Source: Streptomyces dangxiongensis (GTDB lineage Bacteria; Actinomycetota; Actinomycetes; Streptomycetales; Streptomycetaceae). From it: a DNA stretch of 64,000 nt. The stretch covers positions 2,852,001 through 2,916,000 of the forward strand of contig NZ_CP033073.1 in NCBI RefSeq assembly GCF_003675325.1, in the 5' to 3' direction. A model generated the notes under the pieces. The model searched no databases. It had not been told where the DNA came from and saw nothing but the letters and a program-made list of their open reading frames with translations. The position numbers and the translations under genes are program-made. The stretch's first letter is position 1, and the number at the start of each line of letters is the position of its first letter. Positions 1-9,365 of the stretch are shown piece by piece.

Positions 1-334
1 CGACGATCTCGAGCAGGATGGCCACGACGGTGAGCCGGATGGTGACGGGGAACGCCGTCGCCATCAGCTCGGTGACCTTCTGCCCGTTGAACGCCGTACC
101 GAAGTCGCCGGTGAAGACCCTGCCCATGTAGGCGAGGTACTGCTGCGGGAAGACCGGCTGGTCGAGCCCGAACTCCTGCTTCAGTCGGGCGGCCGTCGCC
201 GGATCGCACTGCCGTTCGCCGCACAGTCCGGCGACGGGGTCGCCCATCACGTTCACCATGAGGAAGATCAGCAGGGTGGAGCCGACGAACACCGGGATCA
301 TCTGGAGCAGTCGCCGGAGGACGTAGCGTCCCAT
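1..334 (-). CDS. Oligopeptide ABC transporter permease, OppB/DppB type (partial)
   Basis: Inner-membrane permease subunit of a peptide/nickel-type ABC importer, cut off by the window edge, so only about 111 N-terminal residues are visible. The start MGRYVLRRLLQMIPVF gives the short cytoplasmic start and first membrane helix typical of OppB/DppB. A periplasmic-side stretch follows (GDPV, two cysteines in CGERQC), then the beginning of the next helices (VTIRLTVVAILLEIV). It starts 6 nt after the stop of the solute-binding lipoprotein gene upstream, so the two form one operon. The second permease and the ATPases should lie beyond the window. Confidence 0.88.
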   Translation of the reverse strand, partial: MGRYVLRRLLQMIPVFVGSTLLIFLMVNVMGDPVAGLCGERQCDPATAARLKQEFGLDQPVFPQQYLAYMGRVFTGDFGTAFNGQKVTELMATAFPVTIRLTVVAILLEIV

Positions 335-340
335 GGCGGC

Positions 341-1972
341 TCAGCGGACCTTGATCTCGTTGTAGACGGGGACGCTGAAGGGGTTCAGCGCCACACCGGA
401 CAGCCGCTCGGCGTAGCCGGCGCTGCCGTTCTGGTACCAGAGCGGGATGGCGGCCATGTGGTCCCGGACGACCTCCTCGGCCCGCTGGAACAACTGGACG
501 GACCTGGCCTGGTCCGTCTCGGCGTTGGCCCGGTCGACGAGCTTGTCGAAGTCCCCGTCGGACCACTTGCCGTCGTTGGAGGGGGCGTCGGTGTAGTACA
601 TCGGCTGCAGGAAGTCCTGGATCAGCGGGTAGTCCATCTGCCAGCCCGCGCGGAAGGGGCCGGTCATCTCGTGCCGGCCGATCCGGTTGCGGAAGTCGGC
701 GAAGGTGCCGACCGGGTTGCCGACGCAGGCCCTGCCGTTGCCGAGGGCGTTGTTGATGGAGTTGCACACGGCGTCCACCCACTGCCTGTGCGAGCCCGTG
801 TCCGCGTTGTAGGTGATCCGGACCTGGCCGCCGGGGATGCCACCGCCCTCCTTGACCAGCTTCCTGGCCTCGTCCGGGTGGTACTCGCAGGCCCTGCCGC
901 ACAGCCCGGCCTTGTAGCCGCCGGCCGGGCCGAGCACCGGGGAGGTCCAGTCGGTGGCCGGGGTGCGGGTCCGGTTGAAGATCGTCTCGGTGATCTGCCG
1001 GCGGTCGATCGCCATGGACAGGCCCGTGCGGACCTTCTCCGTCCCCGGCCGGTTCCACGCCTTGTCGTAGTAGGGGAAGGACAGGGTCTGGATGATGCCG
1101 GCCGGGGTGTTGAGGTAGCGGTCGCCGAGGTCGCCGGCGACGTTCTTCAGCTGGGCGGCGGGCACGTCGTCCACGAGGTCGAGGTTGCCGGCCATCAGGT
1201 CGGTGTAGGCGGTGTTGTTGTCCGTGTACACCTTGAGGGTCACCCCGCCGTTGAGCGCCTTGTCGTCGCCGGGGTAGCCGTCCCACTTCCGCAGGAACAT
1301 CTGCGAGCCCTTCGTGTAGGACTCGACGGCGTAGGGGCCGTTGCCGACCGGCTTCGCCAGCCAGGCCGCGTGGTCGGTGAAGAAGGCGCGGGGCAGCGGG
1401 GCGAAGGCCGGGTAGCCGAAGGTGTCGGGGAAGGCGGAGAACTTCTGGTTGAGCCGGACGGTGAAGGTGCGCTCGTCCACGACCTTCAGGCCCGGCAGGG
1501 TGTCGGCGCTCTGCTTGCCGTGGGCGGGGTGGACCTTGTCGTACCCGTCGATGTAGGCGAAGAAGAAGGCGTTCTTCTGGCTGTTGCGCAGGCTCGCCCC
1601 GTAGTTCCAGGCGTCGACGAAGGAGCGGGCGGTCACCTTCTCGCCGTCGGAGAAGGTCCAGCCGTCCTTCACCCTGATGGTGAAGTTCCGCGAGTCGCTG
1701 GTGTCGATGGACTCGGCGAGCATGTCGGTGGCCCTGCCGGTCCTCGGGTCGTACTTCTTCAGGCCCCGGAAGATCATGTCGAGCACCTTGCCGCCCTGCA
1801 CCTCGTTGGTGTTGGCCGGCTCCAGCGGGTTCTGCGGGTCTCCCCAGGAGGAGCTGAGCACCGCACCGCCGGTGCCGCCGGCCGAGCCGCCGCCCCCGCA
1901 GCCCGCGGCGGCGAGCGCCACCACCGCCGCCACCGCACCGGCGGCCCGTCGGGTGTGGGCGGTTCCCCGCAT
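341..1972 (-). CDS. Oligopeptide ABC transporter solute-binding lipoprotein (SBP_bac_5)
   Basis: Extracytoplasmic peptide-binding lipoprotein of 543 residues, family 5 of solute-binding proteins. I chose the ATG at 1972 because it is preceded by a strong GGAGGAGG ribosome site and gives a classic signal (MRGTAHTRR, hydrophobic Ala/Val core, lipobox AAGC with Cys25). An upstream GTG-type extension would add 11 residues and spoil the signal. Family hallmarks include an N-terminal block ending in MIFRGLKKYD, the FTIRVKDGWTFSDGEKVTA motif, and PVGNGPYAVESY in mid-protein. It leads an operon with the partial permease downstream. A triple 10-bp repeat lies just upstream of its ribosome site. Confidence 0.93.
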   Translation of the reverse strand: MRGTAHTRRAAGAVAAVVALAAAGCGGGGSAGGTGGAVLSSSWGDPQNPLEPANTNEVQGGKVLDMIFRGLKKYDPRTGRATDMLAESIDTSDSRNFTIRVKDGWTFSDGEKVTARSFVDAWNYGASLRNSQKNAFFFAYIDGYDKVHPAHGKQSADTLPGLKVVDERTFTVRLNQKFSAFPDTFGYPAFAPLPRAFFTDHAAWLAKPVGNGPYAVESYTKGSQMFLRKWDGYPGDDKALNGGVTLKVYTDNNTAYTDLMAGNLDLVDDVPAAQLKNVAGDLGDRYLNTPAGIIQTLSFPYYDKAWNRPGTEKVRTGLSMAIDRRQITETIFNRTRTPATDWTSPVLGPAGGYKAGLCGRACEYHPDEARKLVKEGGGIPGGQVRITYNADTGSHRQWVDAVCNSINNALGNGRACVGNPVGTFADFRNRIGRHEMTGPFRAGWQMDYPLIQDFLQPMYYTDAPSNDGKWSDGDFDKLVDRANAETDQARSVQLFQRAEEVVRDHMAAIPLWYQNGSAGYAERLSGVALNPFSVPVYNEIKVR

Positions 1973-2464
1973 GGGCGTGCCTCCTCCATGAACACCGATC
2001 AACACCGATCAACACCGATCCGATAAAAACCAATATCAGCCGATATGACATGTATTGCACACCCGAAGTCCGGTTGAGGACCTTTTGGGGGACACGTCAT
2101 CCGAATGCAGGCACGCCCGGTCCGCCACCTTGAGGATCTTGCGTGTGGAGTGCAACGGATCGCTGCGCAACGATGCGGAAACGTTGGATTCGCACGCGGC
2201 GATGTACGCATTTCGACACTCCACCGTCCGCATATCGAACTCATTGACCGTTTAGCCCGAATAGTCCGATGTGAAGCACGGATTGATTACGGCGCGCTAC
2301 CCGCGTAGCTACGGATCGACCAAGTAGAGGTAAAGAAAGTAAAGAGAAACCCAAGCCGACCGAGAATTTATTGACCTTGAATGAATTGCGTTGAAAAAGT
2401 CCGGCGTAGCCCGTAGGGGAGCGCCCTGCGGAGTCATCAGACCCTCGCTTGGGCCAGGAGCACC
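1973..2464. promoter_or_regulatory. Divergent intergenic region between two oligopeptide transporter operons
   Basis: About 490 bp without a credible gene separate the minus-strand lipoprotein gene from the plus-strand operon, so promoters for both must lie here. It is less GC-rich than its surroundings and holds a triple 10-bp repeat near the minus-strand gene. Toward the plus-strand operon there is a TTGACC at about 2244 (weak -35 candidate) and a CCGCGTAGC 9-mer at 2301-2309 that also occurs upstream of the second oligopeptide operon. I could not assign a convincing -35/-10 pair. Confidence 0.5.
1991..2020. repeat. Three tandem copies of a 10-bp unit
   Basis: AACACCGATC is repeated three times without a gap, immediately upstream of the ribosome-binding site of the minus-strand lipoprotein gene. 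On the transcribed strand the unit reads GATCGGTGTT. One copy per 10 bp is about one helical turn, so it could be a regulator array in the leader, or simple slippage. Confidence 0.9.
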
Positions 2465-3493
2465 ATGCCCCCCCCAACTCCATCCGCGGCTGCCCCGCTT
2501 GAGGTGACCGACGAGACCGTCACGAAGTCGACCACTTCGGACGCCTCGAAGGGCAGCGAGGGCCGCTCTCCGGGACGGCTTGCCTGGAAGCGCTTCAAGC
2601 GTGACAGGACGGGCGTTGTATCCGCTTGCGTCGTCATTTTCTTCTTCGTGGTAGCGATAGCCGCACCCCTGATAGCCAAGCTCTACGGCAAGGACCCGTA
2701 CACCACCTACGCCAGCCAGCGCCCGGAGCTCCTGGACGCCTTCTCGTACCCGTCCGGTCCGAACGGCGGGATGAACTCGGAGTTCTGGTTCGGCGTCGAG
2801 CCGCTGCTGGGCCGGGACGTCTTCACCTTCCTGCTGTACGGCATCCGCACCTCGCTGGGCATCGCCGTGGCCGCCACCCTGCTGACCACCGTCGTCGGCG
2901 TGGTCATCGGCGTCACCGCCGGCTACCTGGGGGGCAAGGCCGACTACCTCGTCGGCCGGGTCATCGACATCCTGCTGTCGTTCCCGTCCACGCTCTTCTT
3001 CATCGCCTTCATGCCGGTCGTCTACGGACTGTTCGTCGCCCCCGACGACAACATCCCCACCTCCCTGCGGGCCATCTCCCTGATCCTGGTGCTCTCGTCC
3101 TTCGGTTGGGCCTCCATCGCCCGTCTGCTGCGCGGTCAGGTACTCGGCCTGCGTGAGCGGGAGTACATCGAGGCGGCCAAGGTCACCGGTGCGTCGTCGC
3201 GGCGCATCGTGTTCAAGGAACTGCTGCCCAACCTGTGGACGCCGATCATCATCCAGTCCACGCTGATGCTTCCGGCCTATGTGACCGCGGAGGCCGGTCT
3301 GGCCTTCCTCGGCGTCGGCATCATCGACCCGACCCCGGACTGGGGCGTGATGATCCAGAGCGGCGCCAAGTTCTACACCGAGGACATCACCTTCATGCTC
3401 TTCCCGGGCCTGTCCATGGTGATCTTCGTTCTCGCCTTCAACCTGCTCGGCGACTCGGTGCGCGACGCGCTCGACCCGAAGTCCAGGCGGTAG
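2465..3493 (+). CDS. Oligopeptide ABC transporter permease, OppC/DppC type (operon 1)
   Basis: Second-type permease subunit of 342 residues. A cytoplasmic N-terminal tail of about 50 residues containing W-K-R-F-K-R-D-R-T-G precedes the first membrane helix (residues 55-75). The core holds the permease EAA loop (EYIEAAKVTGASSRRIVF) and ends in the OppC signature LLGDSVRDALDP. ATG at 2465 has CAGGAG just upstream. It opens a five-gene operon ordered permease, binding protein, permease, ATPase, ATPase, the layout of bldK. It is clearly paralogous to the 20338-21372 gene, which shares the insertion around YGKDPYTTYA and the same C-terminus. Confidence 0.93.
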   Translation: MPPPTPSAAAPLEVTDETVTKSTTSDASKGSEGRSPGRLAWKRFKRDRTGVVSACVVIFFFVVAIAAPLIAKLYGKDPYTTYASQRPELLDAFSYPSGPNGGMNSEFWFGVEPLLGRDVFTFLLYGIRTSLGIAVAATLLTTVVGVVIGVTAGYLGGKADYLVGRVIDILLSFPSTLFFIAFMPVVYGLFVAPDDNIPTSLRAISLILVLSSFGWASIARLLRGQVLGLREREYIEAAKVTGASSRRIVFKELLPNLWTPIIIQSTLMLPAYVTAEAGLAFLGVGIIDPTPDWGVMIQSGAKFYTEDITFMLFPGLSMVIFVLAFNLLGDSVRDALDPKSRR

Positions 3494-3574
3494 CCACCAC
3501 GTTCCACCCGGCCCGTTCAGTGTCGCGCGGCCGGCCTCATCCGTCCCGATCGTCCTTGTAAGGCAGGTTCATCC

Positions 3575-5329
3575 GTGTCTTTCTCCCGTAGAAACTTTGT
3601 GATCGCCACTGGCGTGGCCGCGGCCTCGGCATCGGTGCTGACCGCGTGCGGCGGCAGTGACAGCAAGTCGAACAGCAAGGGCCCTTCGGTCAGCGGTTCC
3701 AAGACCCAGGAGATCCTGGTCGGCACCAAGGCCGACTCGACCGGCCCGGCGCCGGAGGTCAAGGGAGCGGTCAAGGGCGGGACGATCTACTCGCTCGACC
3801 AGTTCGACATGGACCACCTGGACCCGGCGCAGATCTACGTCTCCACCGAGGCCGCCATCACCGTACCGATCCTGCGTGGCCTCACCGGCTACAAGATCGA
3901 CGACAAGGGCGGCGCCACGTTGGTCGGCGACGCGGCCACGGACGCGGGCACCATGAAGGACGGCGGCCGGACCTGGTCCTTCACTCTGAAGGAGGGCCTG
4001 AAGTGGGAAGACGGCTCGGAGATCTCCTCTGAGGACCTCCGCCACACCTTCGAGCGCCTCTTCGCCCCGTTCATCACCGAGGGCCCCCGCTACGTCCAGC
4101 AGTGGCTGGTCGGCGGCGACAAGTACAAGGGCCCCTACGACGGCAAGAAGCTCGCCTCCATCGAGGTCGACGGCAAGACCATCACCTTCCACCTCAACGA
4201 GGCGCGGACGGACTTCAACTTCACGCTCGCCATGCGCGGCTACGCCCTGGTGAACAAGAAGCACGACACCAAGGAGAAGTACGACAAGCGTCCGTTCGCC
4301 TGCGGGCCGTACAAGATCGGTGCCCGTAGCATCGGCAAGTCGCTGACCTACGTGCGCAACGAGCACTGGGACCCGAAGACCGACTCGATCCGGAACAACT
4401 ACCCGGACAAGTACGTCTTCCAGTTCGGCTTCGAGCTGCTGGCCTCGACCGACCGCTACGTCTCGGACCGGGGCAACGACCAGTACGCGATGTCGATCTT
4501 CAACGAGGTCGCCCCCGAGCGCATCGCCCAGGTCCTCACCAACCCCACGCTCAAGAAGCGCGTCCTCACCGAGGTCGACACGGTCACCTATTACTGGCCG
4601 ATCAACATGACCCGCATCAAGGACGTCAAGGTCCGTCAGGCCATCAACTACGCGTGGCCGCACCAGCAGATCCAGACCATCAACGGCGGCACCGCGACCA
4701 CCGAGATCGCCACCACCATCCTCGCCCCGGTGACCCCGGGTTACCAGAAGTTCGACCTCTACGGCACCACCAAGAAGCCCGGTGGCGACCCGGTCAAGGC
4801 CAAGGCCCTGCTGAAGGAGGCCGGCAAGATCGGCCAGAAGCTGGTCATCGCCTTCCAGTCGTCGGACACACAGCAGAAGGTCGCCGTCGCCGTCAAGAAC
4901 GCCCTGGAGGCGGCCGGCTTCGAGGTCGTCACCAAGCAGGTCGACAAGTCGACCTTCTACACCCAGATCGGTAAGATCGACAACGACTTCGACCTCTTCG
5001 GTGCGGGCTGGAGCCCGGACTGGCCGAACGGCTACTCCGTCTTCTACCCCTGCTGGAGTGGCAAGAACATCGGCGACGGCCGCAGCAACTACGCCCAGCT
5101 GGACGACCCGAGCATCAACAGGGCCATCGACGCGGCCGCCAAGATCGCGGACACGGCCGCGGCCAACAAGGCCTGGGGCAACGTCGACCGCCAGATCATG
5201 GAGCTGGCGCCGGTCGTCCCCGACTACCACAAGATCCGCAACTGGATGTACGGATCCAAGGTCGGCAACGTCGTGTACGACAGCGGCAACACGTGCGTCG
5301 CGCTCTGCAAGCTCTACGCAATGAAGTAA
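3575..5329 (+). CDS. Oligopeptide-binding lipoprotein, probable Tat substrate (operon 1)
   Basis: Family-5 solute-binding protein of 584 residues. The start is GTG at 3575 after AAGGCAGG. The N-terminus carries a twin-arginine type motif (SRRNF, residues 4-8) followed by an Ala-rich core and the lipobox LTAC with Cys25, suggesting Tat export and lipidation. Family landmarks are DQFDMDHLDPAQIY, LKEGLKWEDGSEISSEDL and PFACGPYKI. It lies between the two permease genes and is followed by a perfect GC hairpin. It is paralogous to the 18454-20262 product (shared DPAQIYVS and GPYKI blocks). The peptide ligand cannot be read from sequence. Confidence 0.93.
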   Translation: MSFSRRNFVIATGVAAASASVLTACGGSDSKSNSKGPSVSGSKTQEILVGTKADSTGPAPEVKGAVKGGTIYSLDQFDMDHLDPAQIYVSTEAAITVPILRGLTGYKIDDKGGATLVGDAATDAGTMKDGGRTWSFTLKEGLKWEDGSEISSEDLRHTFERLFAPFITEGPRYVQQWLVGGDKYKGPYDGKKLASIEVDGKTITFHLNEARTDFNFTLAMRGYALVNKKHDTKEKYDKRPFACGPYKIGARSIGKSLTYVRNEHWDPKTDSIRNNYPDKYVFQFGFELLASTDRYVSDRGNDQYAMSIFNEVAPERIAQVLTNPTLKKRVLTEVDTVTYYWPINMTRIKDVKVRQAINYAWPHQQIQTINGGTATTEIATTILAPVTPGYQKFDLYGTTKKPGGDPVKAKALLKEAGKIGQKLVIAFQSSDTQQKVAVAVKNALEAAGFEVVTKQVDKSTFYTQIGKIDNDFDLFGAGWSPDWPNGYSVFYPCWSGKNIGDGRSNYAQLDDPSINRAIDAAAKIADTAAANKAWGNVDRQIMELAPVVPDYHKIRNWMYGSKVGNVVYDSGNTCVALCKLYAMK

Positions 5330-5340
5330 GCCGTACGACC

Positions 5341-5371
5341 AGGGGGCGGCCGTTTCGCCCGGCCGCCCCCT
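5341..5371 (+). terminator. Perfect intra-operon hairpin after the binding-protein gene
   Basis: A perfect 12-bp stem (AGGGGGCGGCCG pairing with CGGCCGCCCCCT) encloses a 7-nt loop, 12 nt after the binding-protein stop codon. No T-run follows, so it fits an attenuator or 3'-end stabiliser that keeps the binding protein more abundant than the membrane subunits. Operon 2 has an equivalent hairpin in the same relative place. Confidence 0.75.
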
Positions 5372-5430
5372 CCGGCCCTCTCCCCTTCACGCCCCCGGCG
5401 ACGGCGCCCCGTCCGGAAAGTCACGCCCCC

Positions 5431-6411
5431 ATGCCCCGCTTCCTCATCCGCCGAGTCCTCGGCGCACTGGTCATCCTGCTGATCATCAGTGCCATCACCT
5501 TCGGCCTCTTCTACGCCATCCCGCGTGACCCGGCGATGATGTCCTGCGGCAAGAACTGCACGCCCGACATGCTCGCGCAGATCCGGCACAACCTGGGCAT
5601 CGACCACTCGCTCCCGGTGCAGTACTGGTACTGGCTCAAGGGCGTCTTCGTCGGGCGTGACTACGCGGGCTTCGGGAACTGCAACGCGCCCTGCCTCGGC
5701 TACTCCTTCGCCAACCGCGAACCGGTCCTCGGCACGATCATGGACCGGCTGCCGACGACTCTCTCGCTCGCCTTCGGCGCGGCCATCGTCTTCCTGATCT
5801 TCGGCGTCGGCGCGGGCATGGTGGCCGCCCTGAAGCAGGGCAAGTTCCTGGACAAGTTCGCCAGCTCGGCCTCGCTGTTCGGCTCCTCGCTCCAGATCTA
5901 CTTCGTCGGCTACGTCGCCATGTTCTTCCTGGTCTCGAAGCTGAACCTGTTCTCGCAGCCGTCGTACACGCCCCTCACCGAGGACCCGGGGGCGTGGTTC
6001 TCCGGGCTGCTGCTGCCCTGGCTGACCCTGGCGATCATCTTCACCGCCAACTACACCCGTATGACCCGCTCCCAACTGGTCGAGCAGCTCAACGAGGACT
6101 ACGTCCGCACCGCCCGCGCCAAGGGCTTGTCCCGTGCGAATGTCTTCTTCCGGTTCGCCTGGCGCGGTGCCATGGGTCCGATCGTCACGGTCTTCGGCAT
6201 CGACCTGGGCACACTGATCGGCGGCGCGATCATCACCGAGTCGACCTTCAGCATCCAGGGCATCGGCCGCCTCGCGGTGGACTCGGTGAACAAGAGCGAC
6301 CTGCCCATGCTGCTCGGCGTCACCGTCCTGTCGGCCGGCGCCATCGTCTTCTTCAACATCATCGTGGACGCCGTCTACGCCCTCATCGACCCGCGGATCC
6401 GGCTCGCCTGA
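5431..6411 (+). CDS. Oligopeptide ABC transporter permease, OppB/DppB type (operon 1)
   Basis: First-type permease of 326 residues. I chose the ATG at 5431 because it gives the family N-terminus MPRFLIRRVLGALVILL; in-frame starts further upstream would overlap the binding-protein gene and the hairpin. After helix 1 comes the extracytoplasmic loop with a cysteine pair (CGKNC), then helices and the EAA loop (EDYVRTARAKGLSRANVFF). It ends in VDAVYALIDPRIRL, the usual OppB C-terminus. The paralogue at 17387-18367 has the same length and the same CGKxC motif, so operons 1 and 2 arose by duplication or share an ancestor. Confidence 0.93.
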   Translation: MPRFLIRRVLGALVILLIISAITFGLFYAIPRDPAMMSCGKNCTPDMLAQIRHNLGIDHSLPVQYWYWLKGVFVGRDYAGFGNCNAPCLGYSFANREPVLGTIMDRLPTTLSLAFGAAIVFLIFGVGAGMVAALKQGKFLDKFASSASLFGSSLQIYFVGYVAMFFLVSKLNLFSQPSYTPLTEDPGAWFSGLLLPWLTLAIIFTANYTRMTRSQLVEQLNEDYVRTARAKGLSRANVFFRFAWRGAMGPIVTVFGIDLGTLIGGAIITESTFSIQGIGRLAVDSVNKSDLPMLLGVTVLSAGAIVFFNIIVDAVYALIDPRIRLA

Positions 6412-6481
6412 CCTCCGCCCCGGCCGTCCTTTCCCACCCGCCCCACCCGGCGACCGCGTAACACCCCCCAGGAGCGTCCCC

Positions 6482-7519
6482 GTGACGAGCACCGATCAGC
6501 AGCCGTTCCTCTCCATCAGGGACCTCAAGGTCCACTTCTCCACCGAGGACGGCATCGTCAAGGCCGTCGACGGACTCAGCTTCGACCTCGCCAAGGGCCA
6601 GACGCTCGGCATCGTCGGCGAGTCGGGCTCCGGCAAGTCCGTCACGAACCTGACGATCCTGGGCCTCCACGACCGCGAGCGCACCGCGATCGAGGGTGAG
6701 ATCGAGCTGGACGGCAAGGAGCTGCTCACCGCCTCCGAAAGGGAGCTGGAGCGGCTGCGCGGCAACAAGATGTCCATGATCTTCCAGGACGCCCTGGCGT
6801 CGTTGTCGCCATACCACACCGTCGGCACGCAGATCAGCGAGACGTACCGCAAGCACACCGGTGCCTCCAAGTCCGAGGCCCGCAAGCGTGCGGTGGAGAT
6901 GCTGCGCCGGGTGGGCATCCCCCAGCCGGACATGCGGGTGGACGACTACCCGCACCAGTTCTCCGGCGGTATGCGCCAGCGCGCGATGATCGCGATGGCG
7001 CTGGTCTGCGACCCCGAGCTGCTGGTCGCCGACGAGCCGACCACCGCGCTCGACGTGACGGTCCAGGCCCAGATCATGGACCTGCTGAAGGACCTCCAGC
7101 AGGAGTTCGGCACGGCCATCATCTTCATCACCCACGACCTCGGCGTCATCGCCGACATCGCGGACGACGTGCTGGTGATGTACGGCGGCCGGTGCGTGGA
7201 GCGCGGCACCAAGGAGGAGGTGCTGCGCGACCCGCAACACCCCTACACCGTGGGCCTGCTCAACTCGATGCCGAGCCTGACCGGGCCGGTGGACGTGCCG
7301 CTGACGCCGATCCCCGGTTCGCCGCCCTCGCTGCTCAACCCGCCGTCGGGCTGCCGCTTCCATCCGCGGTGCACCTTCACCGACAAGGTCGCCGGCGAGC
7401 GGTGCTCGGGTGAACGCCCGCTGCTGGAAGTGGTCGACGGCCGCGGTTCGGCCTGCCACCTCACCACGGAGCAGAAGCGGGAACTCTTCCCCGACTACGC
7501 CGCGACCCGGCACAACTGA
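6482..7519 (+). CDS. Oligopeptide ABC transporter ATPase, OppD/DppD type (operon 1)
   Basis: Cytoplasmic ATPase of 345 residues that powers peptide uptake. GTG start at 6482 follows AGGAG. Walker A GESGSGKS lies near residue 45, the Q-loop [12 protein letters not shown] near 100, the ABC signature FSGGMRQR near 162, Walker B LLVADEP near 180 and the switch histidine in FITHDLGV. The C-terminal oligopeptide extension contains the Cys-rich FHPRCTF segment found in OppD/DppD. It is paired with the OppF-type ATPase immediately downstream. Confidence 0.95.
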   Translation: MTSTDQQPFLSIRDLKVHFSTEDGIVKAVDGLSFDLAKGQTLGIVGESGSGKSVTNLTILGLHDRERTAIEGEIELDGKELLTASERELERLRGNKMSMIFQDALASLSPYHTVGTQISETYRKHTGASKSEARKRAVEMLRRVGIPQPDMRVDDYPHQFSGGMRQRAMIAMALVCDPELLVADEPTTALDVTVQAQIMDLLKDLQQEFGTAIIFITHDLGVIADIADDVLVMYGGRCVERGTKEEVLRDPQHPYTVGLLNSMPSLTGPVDVPLTPIPGSPPSLLNPPSGCRFHPRCTFTDKVAGERCSGERPLLEVVDGRGSACHLTTEQKRELFPDYAATRHN

Positions 7520-7545
7520 CGGACACGAGAGCGGACTTCACGAAC

Positions 7546-8589
<1,044 letters not shown>

Positions 8590-8906
8590 CACACCCCTTT
8601 CCGTCAGCCGCCCCCTTGCGGAACGGACTTTCACCGGCCCATTGACCCGAGCCCATGAACGTCCGCTCCAGGGAAGAAGGCCCGCGTCTCCCCAGACGCG
8701 GGCCTTTCCATACCTGCACCGGAGCGGCTCCAAGGGAACCCTGCTTCGCACTACTCCTTGACAGGAGGGCTGTACCGCAGCGGCCTCGGCCTCCCCCGCG
8801 CGCAGGCGAGCGGCCGCTTTCGTGGAACGACCCGCGTCAGCTGAACCAGCGTGGCTCTCAGTCTCCCGACAGCGGACCCGGCGGCTGCTGGATGCGCACG
8901 TCATAC
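8590..8906. other. Gap between oligopeptide operon 1 and the peptide cassette
   Basis: About 317 bp with no supportable gene. Its only clear element is the terminator hairpin at 8677-8706. The short open frames here have no ribosome site and no recognisable product. Base composition becomes less GC-rich from here into the following cassette. Confidence 0.6.
8677..8706. terminator. Rho-independent-like terminator of oligopeptide operon 1
   Basis: A perfect 13-bp stem (AAGGCCCGCGTCT with AGACGCGGGCCTT) around a CCCC loop lies about 90 nt after the last gene of operon 1. Its A/T-tipped symmetric ends let it also stop minus-strand transcripts arriving from the signal-peptidase gene. Confidence 0.85.
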
Positions 8907-9365
8907 TCACAGGCGCTTCCACACCGTGCCGAGTAGCTGATCCACCGGGATCAACCCGATAAGACGGGAGTCGAGACTCCGCTCCGGGTTGTCCCCCAAG
9001 AGGTAGAGGTGCCCCTCCGGTATCAGATGTTCGGTTCCTGTCTCCTGAGACCACCATGAATCACCCGAAGTGCCGGCGACCCGTTTGATCATCCATCCCT
9101 GCGCAGTGACCGATCGTCTCTCCTCCGGAACAGCCAGAGGTTTCGCCCACTCGGGCAGGTCGACAGCGGGTCGTTTCACGACCACCACTTGTCCGCGGCG
9201 GGGAATGACACCGCGCCGCACCAACACCCGATCACCTGGCTCATATTCCGGCTGCATGCTCAGTCCCTCGACGTCTACGACGATCAATCGCCGTCGAGCG
9301 ACGACCATCAGTACGACCGCCACGGCCGCTGATGCGGGTATCAGGAGTGAGACCGCGAGGATCAC
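8907..9365 (-). CDS. S26 signal-peptidase-like protein of the peptide cassette
   Basis: Small membrane-anchored peptidase of 152 residues. One N-terminal membrane helix (residues 2-23) precedes the catalytic fold. The serine motif is GLSMQP with Ser36, the general-base lysine is Lys94 in MIKRVAG, and box E is GDNPERSLDSR at 124-134, so the Ser/Lys dyad is intact. The start GTG overlaps the stop of the ABC exporter gene (GTGA), so they are translationally coupled. In this context the likely job is removing the leader or signal of the six-cysteine peptide, since the exporter has no C39 peptidase domain. That substrate is inference; the family assignment is firm. Confidence 0.88.
   Translation of the reverse strand: MILAVSLLIPASAAVAVVLMVVARRRLIVVDVEGLSMQPEYEPGDRVLVRRGVIPRRGQVVVVKRPAVDLPEWAKPLAVPEERRSVTAQGWMIKRVAGTSGDSWWSQETGTEHLIPEGHLYLLGDNPERSLDSRLIGLIPVDQLLGTVWKRL

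Noticed and set aside
458-2026. Long open frame antisense to the lipoprotein gene, and many similar long frames opposite other genes
   Set aside because: They arise from the extreme third-position GC bias, have no ribosome site, and encode repetitive Arg/Gly/Val/Pro-rich sequence, while the opposite strand has a recognised family.
8655-8936. A 93-codon plus-strand frame after oligopeptide operon 1
   Set aside because: It spans the operon terminator hairpin and overlaps the 3' end of the signal-peptidase gene; no ribosome site.
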